Under the pieces are notes generated by a model. The model was not told the origin of the DNA. It was given only the letters and a program-made list of their open reading frames with translations, and made no database searches. The position numbers and the translations under genes were made by a program. This document shows positions 25,233 to 34,873 of a stretch of DNA of 64,000 nucleotides, piece after piece. The first letter of the stretch is position 1; every line of letters begins with the position of its first letter. The DNA comes from Blastococcus sp. CT_GayMR16 (GTDB lineage Bacteria > Actinomycetota > Actinomycetes > Mycobacteriales > Geodermatophilaceae), in NCBI RefSeq assembly GCF_004570875.1, contig NZ_SPQK01000005.1:173049-237048 (forward strand), written 5' to 3'.

Positions 25233-26735
25233 TCAGCCGTAGGGCGTGAGCAGCTGGTCGACGGGCGCGTGGTCGTCGGTCAGCACGTCCGCGTCGCCGA
25301 CGAACTCGGCCAGCTCGTCCCCGTCCGCGACCTGCCAGGCGAGGCCGTGGCGCCGCATCGCCTCCTCGATGGCATCGGCCGGCAGGGGCTCGCGACCGGC
25401 GACGGCGACGACGTTGCCGCCGTCCTCGCCGGCCAGCACCGGTGCCCGGGCGAGCAGCAGCACGTGCGGGAAGACCGCCCGCACCGTTGCCAGCTCTGCC
25501 CGGACGAAGCCCAGCGGCGGATGGTCGATGAGGTTGACCGCGTAGACGCCCTCGTCGGTCAGTGCCGCGTCGACGAGCTCCATGGCCTCCCGCGTCGTGA
25601 GCTGCCAGGGCACCGACAGCCCCCCGAACGCGTCGCCCACCACCAGGTCGCGGGTGCCGCCCGCCTCCTCCGCCAGGCCAACCCGCCCGTCGGCGACCCG
25701 GACCCGCAGGCGGTCGGAGGTCTCCAGGGCCAGCTGCTCCCGGTCGATGGCCACGACGCCGGGATCGACCTCGATCACCAGGCTCTCGCTGCCCGGCCGC
25801 ACCTCGGCGAGGTACCGCGGCACGGTGAGCCCGCCGCCGCCGATGTGCAGCGCCGACAGCGGAGTCCCGTCCGGCGCGAGGACATCGGTGACGGCGGCCA
25901 GCGCGCGGACGTACTCGAACTCGAGGTGGGTCGGGTCGGCCAGATCGACGTAGGAGTGCCGCAGCGTGTCGAGCACGAGCACCCGCCCGGACTCCCGCGC
26001 GGGGTCGGCCACAACCCGCGCGCAGTGGTAGGCGGTCTCCTCCTCGCACGGGGTGGGGGCGACGGCGGCGAGCCCGGCACCGGCGACGGCCAGCACCAGC
26101 AGCCCGACGGGCACCCGCCCGGCGCCACCACCGGTCCGCCGGCGGAGCAGGACCCCCACCGCGACGCCGGCGACGACGGTCAGCGCTCCGGTGCCGACGA
26201 GGATCACGCTGCTCGGCAGGATCGCGATCAGCAGGAACCCGGTCACGAACGTCGCCGCGATGCCGCCCAGCGTGCCGATGCCCGAGAGCCGGCCCACCAC
26301 CGCACCGGTCTCGGCGAGACTCGCCAGCTGCAGCTTCACCACCATCGGCGGAACCGCGGAGAGCAGGGCGGCGGGTACGACGACCGCGACCGCGGCCAGC
26401 AGCAGCACTCCCCCGGCGTCGGCACCTGACAGCAGCGAGCCGGTGAACCGCACCAGGGGCAGGACCGCCACGACCAGCGCCCCGCCGGCCACCATCAGCG
26501 GGGCGAGCAGCCGCCGAGGGTCGGTGCGGTCGGCCGTCGCACCGCCCGTCCACGCGCCGATGGCGATGGCCGCGAGCGCGAAGCCGATGATCGCCGTGCT
26601 GGTCTGCAGGGTGACGCCGACGTAGGGGGCGATCAGCCGGAGCCCCACGATCTCCAGCACGAGGACGGCCCCGGAGCACAGGAAGGTGACGCTCGCGGCC
26701 ACCCAGTTCGGCAGCGCGGAGGCCGCAGGGTCCAC
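25233..26735 (-). CDS. Membrane-fused spermidine synthase-like protein
   Basis: A 500-residue fusion. The N-terminal 230 residues have about seven hydrophobic helices (SGAVLVLEIVGLRLIAPYVG is a family hallmark). The C-terminal half is a spermidine-synthase-type Rossmann methyltransferase fold with ALHIGGGGLTVPRYL, SLVIEVDPGVVAI and VVGDAFGG. The putrescine-binding Asp residues of genuine SpeE are not obvious, so polyamine synthesis is uncertain. GTG 26735 lies 2 bases after the SRAP stop on the same strand, so the two are probably cotranscribed. Confidence 0.85.
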   Translation of the reverse strand: MDPAASALPNWVAASVTFLCSGAVLVLEIVGLRLIAPYVGVTLQTSTAIIGFALAAIAIGAWTGGATADRTDPRRLLAPLMVAGGALVVAVLPLVRFTGSLLSGADAGGVLLLAAVAVVVPAALLSAVPPMVVKLQLASLAETGAVVGRLSGIGTLGGIAATFVTGFLLIAILPSSVILVGTGALTVVAGVAVGVLLRRRTGGGAGRVPVGLLVLAVAGAGLAAVAPTPCEEETAYHCARVVADPARESGRVLVLDTLRHSYVDLADPTHLEFEYVRALAAVTDVLAPDGTPLSALHIGGGGLTVPRYLAEVRPGSESLVIEVDPGVVAIDREQLALETSDRLRVRVADGRVGLAEEAGGTRDLVVGDAFGGLSVPWQLTTREAMELVDAALTDEGVYAVNLIDHPPLGFVRAELATVRAVFPHVLLLARAPVLAGEDGGNVVAVAGREPLPADAIEEAMRRHGLAWQVADGDELAEFVGDADVLTDDHAPVDQLLTPYG

Positions 26736-26737
26736 GG

Positions 26738-27484
26738 TCAGAACAGCGCGGGCTGGTCGGCCGGCTCGCTGACCGACTCCGCCCGGGCCAGCAGCTCCGG
26801 GCCGTTGTTGGCCACGCTGTTCACCGCCGTGCTCACCGGCCGGATCTCGAAGGTCTCGACGACCTCGGGTGGGGTCGGCTCCACCAGCGTCTCGACGTCC
26901 TCGCGGGTGGGGTCCAGCCACGCCGCCCAGCGGTCGGGCGGAAGGACCAGCGGCATGCGCTCGTGGATCTCGGTGAGGACGCCCACGGCCGGCGACGTCA
27001 CGATGGTGCATGTGTAGAGCCGGTCCTCACCCCGCCCCCAGACCTCCCAGAGGCCGGCGAAGGCGAGCTCCGAGCCGTCCTCCGGGGTGACGAAGTAGGG
27101 CTGCTTGGCCGGGGAGTCCAGCCGCTTCGCCCACTCGTACCAGCCGTCGGCCGGCACCAGGCACCGCCGCGTCCGCGCCGCGGTGCGGAAGGCGGGCTTG
27201 TCGGTCAGCGACTCGACGCGGGCGTTGAGCATGCGGTTGCCCACCGACACGTCCTTGGCCCAGGACGGCACGAGACCCCAGCGGACGGCGCGCAGCTCCC
27301 GGTGGCCACCACCCGTCAGTGCCCCCTCGGCGTCGCGCTCCTTCTTGTGCCGGACGACGTAGACGTCCTTGGTCGGGGCGACGTTGTAGTCGGCCGGCAG
27401 CGCCTTCTGCCCCTCGGCGCGGACGGCCTCGAACTCGATCGCGAGGTCGTCGGGACTACTGCTCGCGGCGTACCGACCGCACAT
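26738..27484 (-). CDS. SOS response-associated peptidase (SRAP, HMCES/YedK family)
   Basis: A 248-residue protein that crosslinks to and protects abasic sites in single-stranded DNA. The N-terminal MCGRYAAS supplies Cys2, which becomes the catalytic N-terminal cysteine after Met removal. NVAPTKDVYVV, WGLVPSWAKD, NARVESLTDKPAFR, RCLVPADGWYEW with its Glu, and TEIHERMPLVL with His-Glu-Arg complete the family signature. GGAGGAG precedes the ATG. Orthologous to Rv3226c by position beside aroA. Confidence 0.95.
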   Translation of the reverse strand: MCGRYAASSSPDDLAIEFEAVRAEGQKALPADYNVAPTKDVYVVRHKKERDAEGALTGGGHRELRAVRWGLVPSWAKDVSVGNRMLNARVESLTDKPAFRTAARTRRCLVPADGWYEWAKRLDSPAKQPYFVTPEDGSELAFAGLWEVWGRGEDRLYTCTIVTSPAVGVLTEIHERMPLVLPPDRWAAWLDPTREDVETLVEPTPPEVVETFEIRPVSTAVNSVANNGPELLARAESVSEPADQPALF

Positions 27485-27634
27485 GGCGCGCTCCTCCACG
27501 GTGCTGGATGACGGTCCGACTCTAGGTCCGGGCACTGACGGCGACCTGTCGCGCGTGACCGACCGGGAGACGGGTAGGGCTCGTGACGGACATCGATGTC
27601 GAAAGGCCCGTACCAACAGAGAAGGATCACCCGC

Positions 27635-29077
27635 GTGACCGCGACGCAGAACCCCACCAATCAGCAGACCGCCGGCGCTCGGCCCTACGCGACGGTGAAC
27701 CCCTACACCGGTGAGACGGAGAAGGAGTTCCCCTTCCTGGAGACCGGCCAGATCGACGGCGTCGTCGAGCGTGCGCACGCCGCCTTCCTGGAGTGGCGCC
27801 GCCGGCCCGTCGAGGAACGTGCGCAGATCGTCGGCCGCGCCGCCGAGCTGATGCTCGAGCGCAAGGACGAGTTCGCCGCGCTGGTGACCCGCGAGATGGG
27901 CAAGCGCATCCAGGAGGCCGAGGGCGAGGTCATGCTCGCCGCCAGCATCCTCGACTACTACGCGAAGAACGGCCCGCGCTTCCTCGAGCCGCGGCAGATC
28001 GAGGTACGCCAGGGCGAGGCCGTCGTCGAGAACGAGCCGGTCGGCGTCATCCTGGCCATCGAGCCCTGGAACTACCCGCTCTACCAGGTCGTCCGGGTCG
28101 CCGGGCCGAACCTGGTGCTGGGCAACGCGATCCTGCTCAAGCACGCCGAGCTCAACCCGCAGACCGCCCTGGCGATCGAGAAGTGCTTCCTCGACGCGGG
28201 CGTCCCCGAGGGCGTCTACACGAACGTCTTCCTGGCCATTCCCGACGCCGAGCAGGTGATCGCGCACCCCCTCGTGCAGGGCGTCACCCTCACCGGCAGC
28301 GAGCGGGCCGGCAGCAGCGTGGCCTCCCTCGCCGGCAAGCACCTCAAGAAGTCGGTGCTCGAGCTCGGCGGCAGCGACCCGTTCATCGTCCTGGACACCG
28401 AGGACCTCGGGCGGACGGTCAAGGCCGCCACGATGGGCCGGATGCAGAACAGCGGCCAGGCCTGCATCGCCGCCAAGCGGCTGATCGTCCCCGAGGACAT
28501 CTACGAGCCGTTCGTCGAGGGGCTGAAGCAGGCGTTCGCCACCTTCTCCCCCGGCGACCCCAGCGACCCGTCGACGTCCCTCGCGCCGCTGTCGAGCGAG
28601 CAGGCGGCCAAGGACCTGCACGCGCAGATCCAGGACGCCGTCGACAAGGGCGCCACCGTGGTCACCGGTGGCGGCCGCCCCGACCTCCCGGGCGCCTTCG
28701 TCGAGCCGACCATCCTCACCGACGTCACCCCGGAGATGCGGGCGTACTCCGAGGAGCTCTTCGGTCCGGCCGCCGTCGTCTACAAGGTGGCGAACGAGGA
28801 GGAGGCGATCGAGCTGGCCAACGCGACCACGTACGGCCTCGGTGCCGCCGTCTTCTCCAGCGACCTCGACAGGGCCCGGTCGGTGGCCGACCGGATCGAC
28901 GCCGGCATGGTCTTCGTCAACCAGCCGACCGGGTCCTCCCCCGAGCTGCCGTTCGGCGGCGTGAAGCGCTCCGGCTACGGGCGTGAGCTGTCCGAGCTCG
29001 GCATGTTCGAGTTCGCCAACCGCAAGCTCACGCGGGTGATGCCGGCCAAGAAGGCGGACAAGCCGCAGGCCGGCTGA
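27635..29077 (+). CDS. NAD(P)-dependent succinate-semialdehyde dehydrogenase-like aldehyde dehydrogenase
   Basis: A 480-residue class-3-type aldehyde dehydrogenase. GTG 27635 is chosen because GAAGGA lies 9 bases upstream; an in-frame start at 27596 lacks this. [21 protein letters not shown], Glu in LELGGSDPF and the nucleophile in [13 protein letters not shown] are conserved. It resembles GabD1-type enzymes that oxidise succinic semialdehyde to succinate, a route that complements Kgd in actinobacteria. The true substrate may be a related aldehyde. A dispersed repeat begins at its stop codon. Confidence 0.9.
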   Translation: MTATQNPTNQQTAGARPYATVNPYTGETEKEFPFLETGQIDGVVERAHAAFLEWRRRPVEERAQIVGRAAELMLERKDEFAALVTREMGKRIQEAEGEVMLAASILDYYAKNGPRFLEPRQIEVRQGEAVVENEPVGVILAIEPWNYPLYQVVRVAGPNLVLGNAILLKHAELNPQTALAIEKCFLDAGVPEGVYTNVFLAIPDAEQVIAHPLVQGVTLTGSERAGSSVASLAGKHLKKSVLELGGSDPFIVLDTEDLGRTVKAATMGRMQNSGQACIAAKRLIVPEDIYEPFVEGLKQAFATFSPGDPSDPSTSLAPLSSEQAAKDLHAQIQDAVDKGATVVTGGGRPDLPGAFVEPTILTDVTPEMRAYSEELFGPAAVVYKVANEEEAIELANATTYGLGAAVFSSDLDRARSVADRIDAGMVFVNQPTGSSPELPFGGVKRSGYGRELSELGMFEFANRKLTRVMPAKKADKPQAG

Positions 29078-29135
29078 AAGAGGACCCACTGCCCCCACCA
29101 CTCGCACGCTCGCGGCGGGCCCCTGCAGCGGGGCC
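29077..29135 (+). repeat. Dispersed intergenic repeat, copy D
   Basis: A copy of about 59 bp at the 3' end of the aldehyde dehydrogenase gene, with the core CTCGCACGCTCG and a GGGCCCCTGCAGCGGGGCC end. It lies 22 bp before aroA. Confidence 0.75.
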
Positions 29136-29156
29136 GCCCTCAGGCAGGATGGTGTT

Positions 29157-30437
29157 GTGACCGACACCTGGGCGACGCCGCACCGCTCGATGCCCGTCGA
29201 CGCCGTCGTCACCCTGCCCGGGTCGAAGTCGATCACCGCTCGGGCGCTGATCCTGGCCGCGTTGGCCGACGGCCCCGGTCGGCTCGTCCGGCCGCTGCGC
29301 GCCCGGGACACCGACCTGATGGCCGGCGGTCTGCGCGCGCTCGGCGTCGCGATCGACGAGGACGGCGCCGACTGGGTGGTCACCCCGCAGCCGCTGCGCG
29401 GGCCCGCCGAGATCGACGCGGGGCTCGCCGGCACGGTGCTGCGCTTCCTGCCCCCGGTCGCCGCGCTGGCCACCGGACCCGTACGGGTGGACGGCGACCC
29501 GCGGCTCCGCGACCGTCCCAACGCCGGGCTGATCGAGGGTCTGCGGGGCCTCGGCGTCGAGGTGGACGACGGTGGCCGGGGGCGGGCGCCGTTCACCGTG
29601 CACGGCACCGGCCAGGTCCGTGGCGGCGCCGTCGAGGTCGACGCGAGCGAGTCCTCGCAGGTCGTCTCCGGACTGCTCCTCGCGGCCGCCCGCTTCGATG
29701 ACGGCATCGACCTGACCCTGACCGGCGGCGTGCCGTCGATGCCGCACGTCGAGATGACGGTGACGACGTTGCGGGAGCACGGCGTCGAGGTCACGTCCGG
29801 CGGGCACGCCTGGCGGGTGTCCCCCGGGCCCATCCGCGCCCGCGACGTCGTGATCGAGCCCGACCTCTCCAATGCGGCACCGTTCCTTGCGGCCGCCCTG
29901 GTCACCGGCGGCCGGGTGACGGTCCGCGACTGGCCCGAGGTCACGACCCAGCCCGGCGCCCAGCTCGACCGGCTGCTGTCGGCCATGGGCGCAGAGGTGA
30001 CACGCACCCCGGAGGGACTGCGGGTGACCGGCACCGGCACGATCACGCCGCTGGTCACCGACCTCGGCGAGGTGGGCGAGCTGACCCCGGTGCTCGCCGC
30101 GCTGTGCGCCCTGGCTGACGGCCCCTCCCGACTGACCGGCATCGGCCATCTGCGGGGCCACGAGACCGACCGGCTCCAGGCGCTCGACGAGGTGCTGACG
30201 GCGGTCGGCGCGCGGGTCGAGCAACTGCCCGACGGCCTGGTCATCGAGCCCGGTCCGCGGCGGCCCGCCCTGCTCGACTCCTACGCCGACCACCGCATGG
30301 TGCACGCGGCCGCCGTCCTCGGGCTGGCGATCGAGGGCGTGCAGGCCGGCGACCCGGGCGCGGTCACCAAGACCCTGCCCGACTTCGTCGAGCGCTGGGC
30401 AGGACTGCTGGGCGAGCCCGCCGGGGTCGTCTCCTGA
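29157..30437 (+). CDS. aroA: 3-phosphoshikimate 1-carboxyvinyltransferase (EPSP synthase)
   Basis: A 426-residue enzyme of aromatic amino acid synthesis, joining shikimate-3-phosphate and PEP. PGSKSITARALILAALADG carries the conserved Lys/Ser phosphate-binding residues; LAGTVLRFLPPVAAL, DGDPRLRDRPN and ASESSQVVSGLLLAA follow, and SYADHRMVHAAAVLG is near the C-terminus. The LAGTVLRF form in place of NAGTAMRP suggests the actinobacterial AroA subtype. A CAGGAT box lies 6 bases before GTG 29157. rsgA follows after 10 bp, as Rv3227-Rv3228. Confidence 0.96.
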   Translation: MTDTWATPHRSMPVDAVVTLPGSKSITARALILAALADGPGRLVRPLRARDTDLMAGGLRALGVAIDEDGADWVVTPQPLRGPAEIDAGLAGTVLRFLPPVAALATGPVRVDGDPRLRDRPNAGLIEGLRGLGVEVDDGGRGRAPFTVHGTGQVRGGAVEVDASESSQVVSGLLLAAARFDDGIDLTLTGGVPSMPHVEMTVTTLREHGVEVTSGGHAWRVSPGPIRARDVVIEPDLSNAAPFLAAALVTGGRVTVRDWPEVTTQPGAQLDRLLSAMGAEVTRTPEGLRVTGTGTITPLVTDLGEVGELTPVLAALCALADGPSRLTGIGHLRGHETDRLQALDEVLTAVGARVEQLPDGLVIEPGPRRPALLDSYADHRMVHAAAVLGLAIEGVQAGDPGAVTKTLPDFVERWAGLLGEPAGVVS

Positions 30438-30447
30438 GCGGCCGGTC

Positions 30448-31467
30448 ATGAGCGGACGGCAGTACGACAGCCGCTCGGACGAGGACGACGTCCGGGTGCG
30501 GCCCGGCCGCCGAGGCTCACGTCCCCGCACGCGCACCCGCCCGGCGCACGCCGACGCCGTCCCGGGGTTGGTCGTCGCCGTCGACCGCGGGCGGATGACC
30601 GTGCGCGTCGAGGGTCCCGACGGCGGCCCGGTCGACGTCACCACCATGCGGGCGCGGGAGCTGGGCAAGCACGGCGTCGTCGTCGGCGACCGGGTGCGGA
30701 TCGTCGGTGACACCAGCGGCCGCACCGATTCCCTCGCCCGGATCGTGACGATCGAGGAGCGGACGACGTCGCTGCGGCGCACGGCCGACGACACCGATCC
30801 GACCGAGCGGATCGTGGTCGCCAACGCCGACCTGCTGGTCATCGTCACGGCCGTGACCGACCCGGAGCCGGCGTACGGCTTCCTCGACCGCTGCCTGGTG
30901 GCCGCCTACGCCGGCGGGCTCGAACCGCTGCTGTGCCTGACGAAGACGGACCTGGCCAGCCCGAAGCCGCTGCTGGACCGGTACGCCGGCCTCGGCCTGG
31001 ACGCGGTGGCGCTCTCCCGCGAGGCGCCGCTGGACCCGCTGCTGGACCGGCTCGCCCGGCGGATCAGCGTGCTGGTCGGCCAGTCCGGTGTCGGCAAGTC
31101 GACCCTGGTCAACCGGCTGGTGCCGGATGCGTTCCGTGCGACTGGCGACGTGAGCAAGATCGGCAAGGGCCGGCACACGTCGTCCTCGGTGGTCCTGTTC
31201 GACCTGCCGCAGGGCGGGATGGTCATCGACACCCCGGGGATCCGGTCGTTCGGGCTGGCCCACGTCACCGCCGACGACGTCCTGTCCGCGTTCGACGAGA
31301 TCGCCGAGGCCGCGGTCGACTGCCCGCCGGGCTGCGGGCACACCGCTGACGACCCCGAGTGCGCCCTCGACGCATGGGCGGCCGCCGGCCCGCCGGCGCG
31401 GCTCGAGCAGCTGGCCGCGCTCAGGGTCCTGCTGGGGGCTGTCGGCCAGGTAGGCCCCGGCTACTGA
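30448..31467 (+). CDS. rsgA: Ribosome small subunit-dependent GTPase A
   Basis: A 339-residue circularly permuted GTPase for late 30S maturation. An arginine-rich N-terminal tail and an OB-fold (residues about 40-100) precede the permuted G domain in the order G4 (LTKTDLA), G1 (GQSGVGKSTLVN), G3 (DTPGIRSFG). The C-terminal zinc site reads CPPGCGHTADDPECAL. This order is diagnostic of RsgA/YjeQ. It is cotranscribed with aroA. Confidence 0.96.
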   Translation: MSGRQYDSRSDEDDVRVRPGRRGSRPRTRTRPAHADAVPGLVVAVDRGRMTVRVEGPDGGPVDVTTMRARELGKHGVVVGDRVRIVGDTSGRTDSLARIVTIEERTTSLRRTADDTDPTERIVVANADLLVIVTAVTDPEPAYGFLDRCLVAAYAGGLEPLLCLTKTDLASPKPLLDRYAGLGLDAVALSREAPLDPLLDRLARRISVLVGQSGVGKSTLVNRLVPDAFRATGDVSKIGKGRHTSSSVVLFDLPQGGMVIDTPGIRSFGLAHVTADDVLSAFDEIAEAAVDCPPGCGHTADDPECALDAWAAAGPPARLEQLAALRVLLGAVGQVGPGY

Positions 31468-31552
31468 GCAGACGGCCCGCGGTGACCGGTTCCTAGACTG
31501 GGTGCCCGCGGAGGCACTCGCTTACCGCGGAGGGACGACGACGGGAGCACGC

Positions 31553-32224
31553 GTGCAGCTCGAGCCACTGGCCGAGGTGGCCGGCATCGAGTCGCCCAGC
31601 CTGGTCGACCTGGCCACCGAGCGGTTGCGCGCCGAGATCCTCTCCGGGGAGCTGCAGCCGGGCGACCGCATCGTCGAGGACACCATCCGGCGTCGGTACG
31701 GGATCAGCCGGGCGCCGCTGCGGGAGGCCCTGCGCCTCCTGGCCCAGCAGGGGCTCGTCGAGCACCTTCCCCGGCGGGGTATGCGCGTCACCACCTGGTC
31801 CCCCACCGACATCCGGCAGCTGTTCGAGATCCGGCACGTCCTCGAACGGCACGCCGTCCTGAGCGCCCTTCCCCTGAGCCGTGGCGAGGACGATCCGCTT
31901 GCCCGGGTACGGGCCCTCCTGGCCGACATGCGGACCGCCGAGCAGCGTGGCGACCGGCTGGCGAAGGACGACGCCCATCGCGCGTTCCACGCTGCGGTCG
32001 TCGGGCTCGCGGGCAACCGGCAGCTGGAGCTGGCGCTGGCGCCCATCCTGCTGAAGCTGCAGCTGCCGATGGCGGTCAACTTGCGCCGCGAGGCCGACGT
32101 GCACTCCCCCGCCCAGGGCCTCGACCGGCACGCCGCCATCCTCGCGGCCCTCGAGTCCGACGACGCCCAGACGGTCCTGGACGCCCTGGATCGGCACGGA
32201 GAGCTGGCGTACCTCCCCCTCTAG
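31553..32224 (+). CDS. GntR-family regulator with FCD domain
   Basis: A 223-residue repressor-type regulator. The winged helix-turn-helix lies at about residues 15-80 (LATERLRAEILSGELQPGD, ISRAPLREALRLLAQQGLV). The FCD ligand-binding domain follows, with metal-ligand candidates in DDAHRAFHAAV and LDRHAAILAAL. The chosen start is GTG 31553; an in-frame ATG at 31502 is possible. It lies 70 bp upstream of atzF on the same strand. A perfect palindrome at 32275-32288 is its most likely operator, so it probably responds to biuret, allophanate or nitrogen status. Confidence 0.9.
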   Translation: MQLEPLAEVAGIESPSLVDLATERLRAEILSGELQPGDRIVEDTIRRRYGISRAPLREALRLLAQQGLVEHLPRRGMRVTTWSPTDIRQLFEIRHVLERHAVLSALPLSRGEDDPLARVRALLADMRTAEQRGDRLAKDDAHRAFHAAVVGLAGNRQLELALAPILLKLQLPMAVNLRREADVHSPAQGLDRHAAILAALESDDAQTVLDALDRHGELAYLPL

Positions 32225-32274
32225 GAGCGCGCGCCACACAGCCGTAACGGAAGAGGCCCTCGGCCGGAAACAGT

Positions 32275-32288
32275 GATTGTCGACAATC
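32275..32288. promoter_or_regulatory. Perfect palindrome GATTGTCGACAATC, candidate GntR operator
   Basis: A 14-bp perfect inverted repeat ending 6 bases before the atzF ATG. It resembles FadR/FCD-type operators of the TTGT-N-ACAA form. It contains GACAAT (32282-32287), a possible -10 box 7 bases before the ATG, so bound regulator would block polymerase. Confidence 0.65.
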
Positions 32289-32294
32289 GACCAC

Positions 32295-34106
32295 ATGCTT
32301 CCAGCGCCCCAGCCGTCCACCGCCGGGCCGACCGTGACAGAACTCCTGCACGCGCTGCGCAGCGGCGCCACGACCGTGACCTCGGTGGTGGAAGGGATCG
32401 CCGACGTCGTCGAGGAGCGCGGGGACGACGGCGTCTGGATCACCACGGTCGGACGGGAGGAGCTGCGGGAGCGGGCCGCGGAACTGGACGCCGCCCCGGG
32501 TGCGCGCGACCTGCCCCTGTTCGGGATCCCCTTCGCCGTCAAGGACAGCATCGACGTCGCTGGGTTGCCCACCACCTGCGGCTGCCCGGAGTACGCCTAC
32601 GTCCCCGGGACGACCGCGCCGCTGGTCGACCGGCTGCTGGACGCCGGCGCGGTGCTCGTGGGGAAGACCAACCTCGACCAGTTCGCCACCGGCCTCAACG
32701 GCACGCGCTCGCCGTACGGCATCCCCCGGAACGTCCACGGCGGGGACCTGATCCCCGGCGGGTCGAGCTCCGGCTCCGCGCTGGCCGTCGCCACGGGGCA
32801 GGTGCCCTTCGCGGTGGCGACCGACACCGCCGGCTCCGGTCGCGTCCCCGCCGCCTTGAACGCGATCATCGGCTTCAAGCCCTCGCGCGGGCTGCTGAGC
32901 ACGACCGGGCTGGTGCCCGCGTGCCGCTCCCTGGACTGCATGAGCCTCATGGGGACGACGGTGGACGACGTCCGGCGGGTGTTCGACGTCGTCGCGGCGG
33001 TCGACCCCGCCGACCCGTGGTCCCGGCCGCGCGGACGCCGCACGGTGGACAGCCCGCGCATCGGTCTCCCGCCCGCCGCGCACCTCGAGTTCCTCGGGGA
33101 CCAGCAGATGCGCCGGGCGCACGAGGCCGCCCGCGAGGTGCTGCCGCAGGTCGGGACGGTGGTCGAGATCCCGCTGGAGCCGTTCCTGCTGACCGGTGAG
33201 CTGCTCTACCAGGGTCCGTGGGTGGCCGAGCGGCTCGTCGAGTTCGGGGACTTCCTGGCGGCCTCCCCCGACGCCGTGCACCCGGTGGTCGCGGAGATCC
33301 TCGAGGGCGGCCGCCGGTACACCGCCGTCGACGCGTTCCGCGCCGAGCACCGTCTCCAGGAGCTGCGGGCGGAGGTGGCCCGGCTGTGGGCCGACGTCGA
33401 CGTCGTCGTCCTTCCCGCGGTTCCCACCACCTTCACCGTGGCCGACGTCCTCGAGAATCCGATCGCCACCAACACCGCGCTCGGCATGTACACGCACTGC
33501 GGCAACCTGCTCGACCTCTGCGCGGTCGTCGTTCCCGCCGGCGCCACCGAGGACGGCCGCCCGTGCAGCCTGATGGTCCTCGGCCCCGCGCTCACCGACG
33601 ACGTCGTGCTCGAGGTAGCCGCCCGGCTCACCGGCAACGCCCCCGGGCCCGTCGGTCCGGCCGCTCCGACCACCGAGCTGGTCGTCGTCGGGCATCACCT
33701 GTCCGGGCAGCCACGCAACAGCGAGCTGACCGGTCGCGGCGGCGTCCTGCTCGAGACGACCACCACGACCGGGGACTACCGGCTCCTGCGGATCGGCACC
33801 GACGCACCGGGCCAGGTGCCCGTACCCGCCCTGACCCGCAGCCCGGGGACGGGCGCCCGGATCGAGGTCGAGCTGTGGCAGCTGCCCGCCGCCGAGCTCC
33901 CGGGATTCCTCGCAGGGCTGCCGGACGTGCTGGCGCTCGGCCGGGTCCGGCTGGCCGACGGGCGCACGGTCCCCGGCCTCGTCGGTGACGAGTCCGTCGT
34001 GTCCGGCTCCACCGGTAGCCCGATCACCGACATCACCGACACCGGCGGCTGGCGCCGCCACCTGGCCCGTCCCCGATCTCCGTTGGCCCCCCTGCCCGTC
34101 CGCTGA
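32295..34106 (+). CDS. atzF: Allophanate hydrolase
   Basis: A 603-residue amidase-signature enzyme that hydrolyses allophanate to ammonia and CO2. The catalytic triad is visible as Lys83 ([10 protein letters not shown]), cis-Ser157 ([13 protein letters not shown]) and Ser181 ([11 protein letters not shown]). Relative to the Lys91-Ser165-Ser189 of characterised AtzF these keep a constant offset of 8. The C-terminal 160 residues form the extra gamma-glutamylcyclotransferase-like domain typical of AtzF. ATG 32295 is chosen because the upstream TTG falls inside the operator palindrome. biuH follows after 37 bp. Confidence 0.95.
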   Translation: MLPAPQPSTAGPTVTELLHALRSGATTVTSVVEGIADVVEERGDDGVWITTVGREELRERAAELDAAPGARDLPLFGIPFAVKDSIDVAGLPTTCGCPEYAYVPGTTAPLVDRLLDAGAVLVGKTNLDQFATGLNGTRSPYGIPRNVHGGDLIPGGSSSGSALAVATGQVPFAVATDTAGSGRVPAALNAIIGFKPSRGLLSTTGLVPACRSLDCMSLMGTTVDDVRRVFDVVAAVDPADPWSRPRGRRTVDSPRIGLPPAAHLEFLGDQQMRRAHEAAREVLPQVGTVVEIPLEPFLLTGELLYQGPWVAERLVEFGDFLAASPDAVHPVVAEILEGGRRYTAVDAFRAEHRLQELRAEVARLWADVDVVVLPAVPTTFTVADVLENPIATNTALGMYTHCGNLLDLCAVVVPAGATEDGRPCSLMVLGPALTDDVVLEVAARLTGNAPGPVGPAAPTTELVVVGHHLSGQPRNSELTGRGGVLLETTTTTGDYRLLRIGTDAPGQVPVPALTRSPGTGARIEVELWQLPAAELPGFLAGLPDVLALGRVRLADGRTVPGLVGDESVVSGSTGSPITDITDTGGWRRHLARPRSPLAPLPVR

Positions 34107-34143
34107 CCCCCACCCGCCGCCTGCCCCAACCCCGGAGAACGCC

Positions 34144-34857
34144 ATGAGTCCACCCGCCACCGTCCCCGCGGAGCCCGGTCCGTTCCCGCTGCCCGAGGGG
34201 AAGGTCGCCCTGCTGGTCATCGACATGCAGCGGGACTTCCTCCTGCCCGGCGGCTTCGGGGAGAGCCTGGGCAACGACGTCGGCCAGCTGCAGCAGGTCG
34301 TCCCGCCCCTCGCCCGGCTCCTCGAGGTCGCTCGGGAGGCCGGTCTGCTGGTCATCCATACGCGCGAGGGCCACCTGCCGGACCTCTCCGACTGTCCGCC
34401 CGCAAAGCTCCGCCGGGGCAGCCCCAGTCAGCGCATCGGCGACCCCGGCCCGTACGGGCGGATCCTCGTCCGCGGCGAGTTCGGCCACGACATCGTCGAC
34501 GAACTGGCACCGATGGCCGGCGAGCCGGTGATCGACAAGCCCGGCAAGGGCGCCTTCTACGCCACCGGGCTGCAGGAACTGCTCGAGGCGGCAGGCATCA
34601 CGCACCTGCTCGTCACCGGGGTGACCACCGAGGTCTGCGTGCACACGACCGTCCGCGAGGCCAACGACCGCGGCTTCGACTGCCTCGTCCTCTCTGACTG
34701 CGTCGGCTCCTACTTCCCCGACTTCCAGCGCGTCGGCCTGCAGATGGTCAGCGCGCAGGGCGGCATCTTCGGCTGGGTCAGCGACTCCGCATCGCTCCTG
34801 CCCGTGCTGCTCCCCTCGCTCCTCCCCCCGTCCGCCCCCGTCCCGTCCACCGTGTGA
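34144..34857 (+). CDS. biuH: Biuret amidohydrolase (isochorismatase-like cysteine hydrolase)
   Basis: A 237-residue cysteine hydrolase. The triad is Asp27 (LVIDMQRDF), Lys132 ([10 protein letters not shown]) and Cys165 ([11 protein letters not shown]), as in BiuH, which converts biuret to allophanate and ammonia. A cis-peptide segment precedes the Cys, as in the family. GGAGA precedes the ATG. Its product would be the substrate of the neighbouring AtzF, which is the main reason for naming it BiuH rather than another isochorismatase-like amidase. A proline-rich tail ends the protein. Confidence 0.88.
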   Translation: MSPPATVPAEPGPFPLPEGKVALLVIDMQRDFLLPGGFGESLGNDVGQLQQVVPPLARLLEVAREAGLLVIHTREGHLPDLSDCPPAKLRRGSPSQRIGDPGPYGRILVRGEFGHDIVDELAPMAGEPVIDKPGKGAFYATGLQELLEAAGITHLLVTGVTTEVCVHTTVREANDRGFDCLVLSDCVGSYFPDFQRVGLQMVSAQGGIFGWVSDSASLLPVLLPSLLPPSAPVPSTV

Positions 34858-34873
34858 GATCAGGAGCCCTGTC

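Noticed and set aside
26738..30244. 1,168-residue minus-strand frame running through the aldehyde dehydrogenase and aroA
   Set aside because: Only its last 248 codons (SRAP) are real; the rest is antisense to two clear enzymes.
32277..32297. TTG start for atzF at 32277
   Set aside because: It lies within the operator palindrome with no ribosome-binding site; ATG 32295 fits the -10 spacing and catalytic residue offsets.
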